A stretch of DNA of 5,247 bases, taken from positions 1 to 5,247 of the forward strand of contig DAOVGK010000084.1 of the NCBI GenBank assembly GCA_030672445.1, in the 5' to 3' direction. The number at the start of each line of letters is the position of its first letter. Positions within the stretch are counted from its first letter, which is position 1. The position numbers were made by a program, and so were the translations under genes. Positions 4,272 to 5,247 of the stretch are shown here, one piece after another. This DNA is from Candidatus Aerophobota bacterium (GTDB lineage Bacteria; Aerophobota; Aerophobia; Aerophobales; AE-B3A). The notes beneath the pieces were generated by a model. It was given only the letters and a program-made list of their open reading frames with translations. It did not search any database and was not told the DNA's origin.

Positions 4272-5247
4272 TTAGGGTTTCTCGGAAGAAGCTTTTTCTG
4301 GGACGGCTTCAGGGGCCAGGTACTTGAAAAACTTTGAGTCCAGGGGGACTACGATAAGCGTCTTTTTGGAAAGGGTTTCCCGGTAAGTTTCCAGGGTCTT
4401 TAAGAAGTTAAAAAAGTCAGGGTCTTGCTCATAGGCCCGGGCATAAATTTTGGTGGCCTCGGCATCAGCTCTTCCCTTTATCTCCTGGGCCTTGCGATAG
4501 GCCTCTGACCTTATCTGAGCTAGTTCTTTTTCCATCTCTCCCAATATTTTGGCTTTTTCCCCCTCTCCTTCAGAGAGGTACCTATTGGAAATCCTGTTTC
4601 TTTCAGCCTTCATTCTGGCAAAGACTGCCTCCCTGTTGGCTTTGGGAAGATCTGCTCTTTTAATTCTCACATCAATTACCTTTATTCCGTATTGTCTGGT
4701 CATCTGATCACTTTTTTCGGTAACTACCTTCATAATCTTCTCTCTTCCTACCTCTATTCTTTCTATCTCTCTTTTTATCTCTTCTTCCTCAGGAGTCATT
4801 TCTGCCGACAACATTTTTCTATCGGAGCTTCTCACAGTATCCATTAAATTGTATTTACCTACCTCTTCTCTTAATAGCGAATAAATAACATCGTCTAATC
4901 TTGAGTGTGCTCCAGGCTCGTTTCTCACCGTCTTCATGAATAGGAGTGGGTCAACTATTCTCCAGCGGGCATAATTATTGAGAAATATGTACTTTTTGTC
5001 TTTGGTAACACATCTTCTCGGTGCGGCGTCGTATTCGAGCAGCCGGTCTTCAAACTTATTGGCCATCTGAATGAAGGGGATCTTGATGTAGAGACCCGGC
5101 TTTTTTAGCACTTTAATGGGTTTTCCCATTTGGGTGACCACCACCTGGTTGGTTTCATTAACGGTAAAAAGAGCCGAGTTAAGGGTTAAAAGCCCAATAA
5201 TTACGATGATGATTTCAGCTATAGCAGGTCCACTTGGTCTGGTAATC
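4272..5247 (-). CDS. hflC: HflC-like SPFH/band-7 membrane protein (5' end outside window)
   Basis: The frame is open to the right edge. A GTG at 5144 could be taken as the start, but 34 further in-frame codons upstream encode a hydrophobic anchor (EIIIVIIGLLTLNSALFTV, about residues 11-29 of the visible part) followed by NETNQVVVTQMGKP. This is the normal HflC beginning, so the start lies outside the window. About 324 residues are visible. The SPFH domain follows the anchor (PGLYIKIPF, RWRIVDP, YGIKVIDVRIKRADLP). Next comes the charged helical part (MKAERNRISNRY, EGEGEKAKILGE, GRADAEATKIYARA) and the HflC C-terminal signature DPDFFNFLKTLETYRE with DSKFFKYL. With HflK it forms a membrane complex that restrains the FtsH protease. 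hflK is expected just upstream, outside the window. A Glu-rich stretch (about 147-165) precedes the VGREKIM segment seen in many HflC proteins. The stop is TAA. Confidence 0.9.
   Translation of the reverse strand, partial: ITRPSGPAIAEIIIVIIGLLTLNSALFTVNETNQVVVTQMGKPIKVLKKPGLYIKIPFIQMANKFEDRLLEYDAAPRRCVTKDKKYIFLNNYARWRIVDPLLFMKTVRNEPGAHSRLDDVIYSLLREEVGKYNLMDTVRSSDRKMLSAEMTPEEEEIKREIERIEVGREKIMKVVTEKSDQMTRQYGIKVIDVRIKRADLPKANREAVFARMKAERNRISNRYLSEGEGEKAKILGEMEKELAQIRSEAYRKAQEIKGRADAEATKIYARAYEQDPDFFNFLKTLETYRETLSKKTLIVVPLDSKFFKYLAPEAVPEKASSEKP

Overview
This is a bacterial window in which every supportable gene lies on the minus strand, so it is transcribed from right to left. The bacterial-type ribosomal protein uS9, the HflC-type membrane protein, the LacI-family repressor and consensus sigma70-like promoters all point to a bacterium. 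Base composition is moderate and somewhat AT-rich. I cannot assign a phylum from sequence alone. A REP-like palindromic element and a decayed gene remnant show some genome plasticity in an otherwise ordinary chromosomal stretch.

Right part (about 4075-5247): the window opens inside an hflC-like gene whose N-terminus is cut by the window edge. Its stop codon is followed 9 bp later by a 67-bp element made of two inverted GTAG-plus-hairpin units, which closely matches the architecture of REP/REPIN elements. Then come a good promoter with an extended -10 and rpsI (ribosomal protein S9). The usual partner gene rplM (L13) is not next to rpsI. The gene 13 bp downstream of rpsI is a subgroup Ib aspartate aminotransferase (aspB type), probably co-transcribed with it.

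Middle (2237-2471): a 235-bp AT-rich intergenic region holds a promoter with perfect TTGACA and TATAAT hexamers. It is framed by a GGGAGC/GCTCCC inverted repeat that could be an operator. A second, longer-range AT-rich inverted repeat lies between aspB and this promoter.

Left part (1-2236): a carbohydrate-utilisation cluster. A LacI-family repressor is followed, with a strong ribosome binding site directly after its stop, by the first ~25 codons of an aldo/keto reductase that then breaks into unrelated sequence (a deletion scar). About 66 bp beyond that remnant's stop, a GH13 alpha-glucosidase/alpha-amylase family enzyme begins and runs off the left edge with its catalytic core complete. The likely logic is a sugar-responsive LacI repressor controlling its own promoter and the downstream glucosidase, with an ancestral reductase gene lost from between them.

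I found no previously undescribed multi-gene system. The most interesting signals are the REPIN-like element, the aldo/keto reductase scar with a second out-of-frame tail fused to it, and the symmetric repeat around the repressor promoter.
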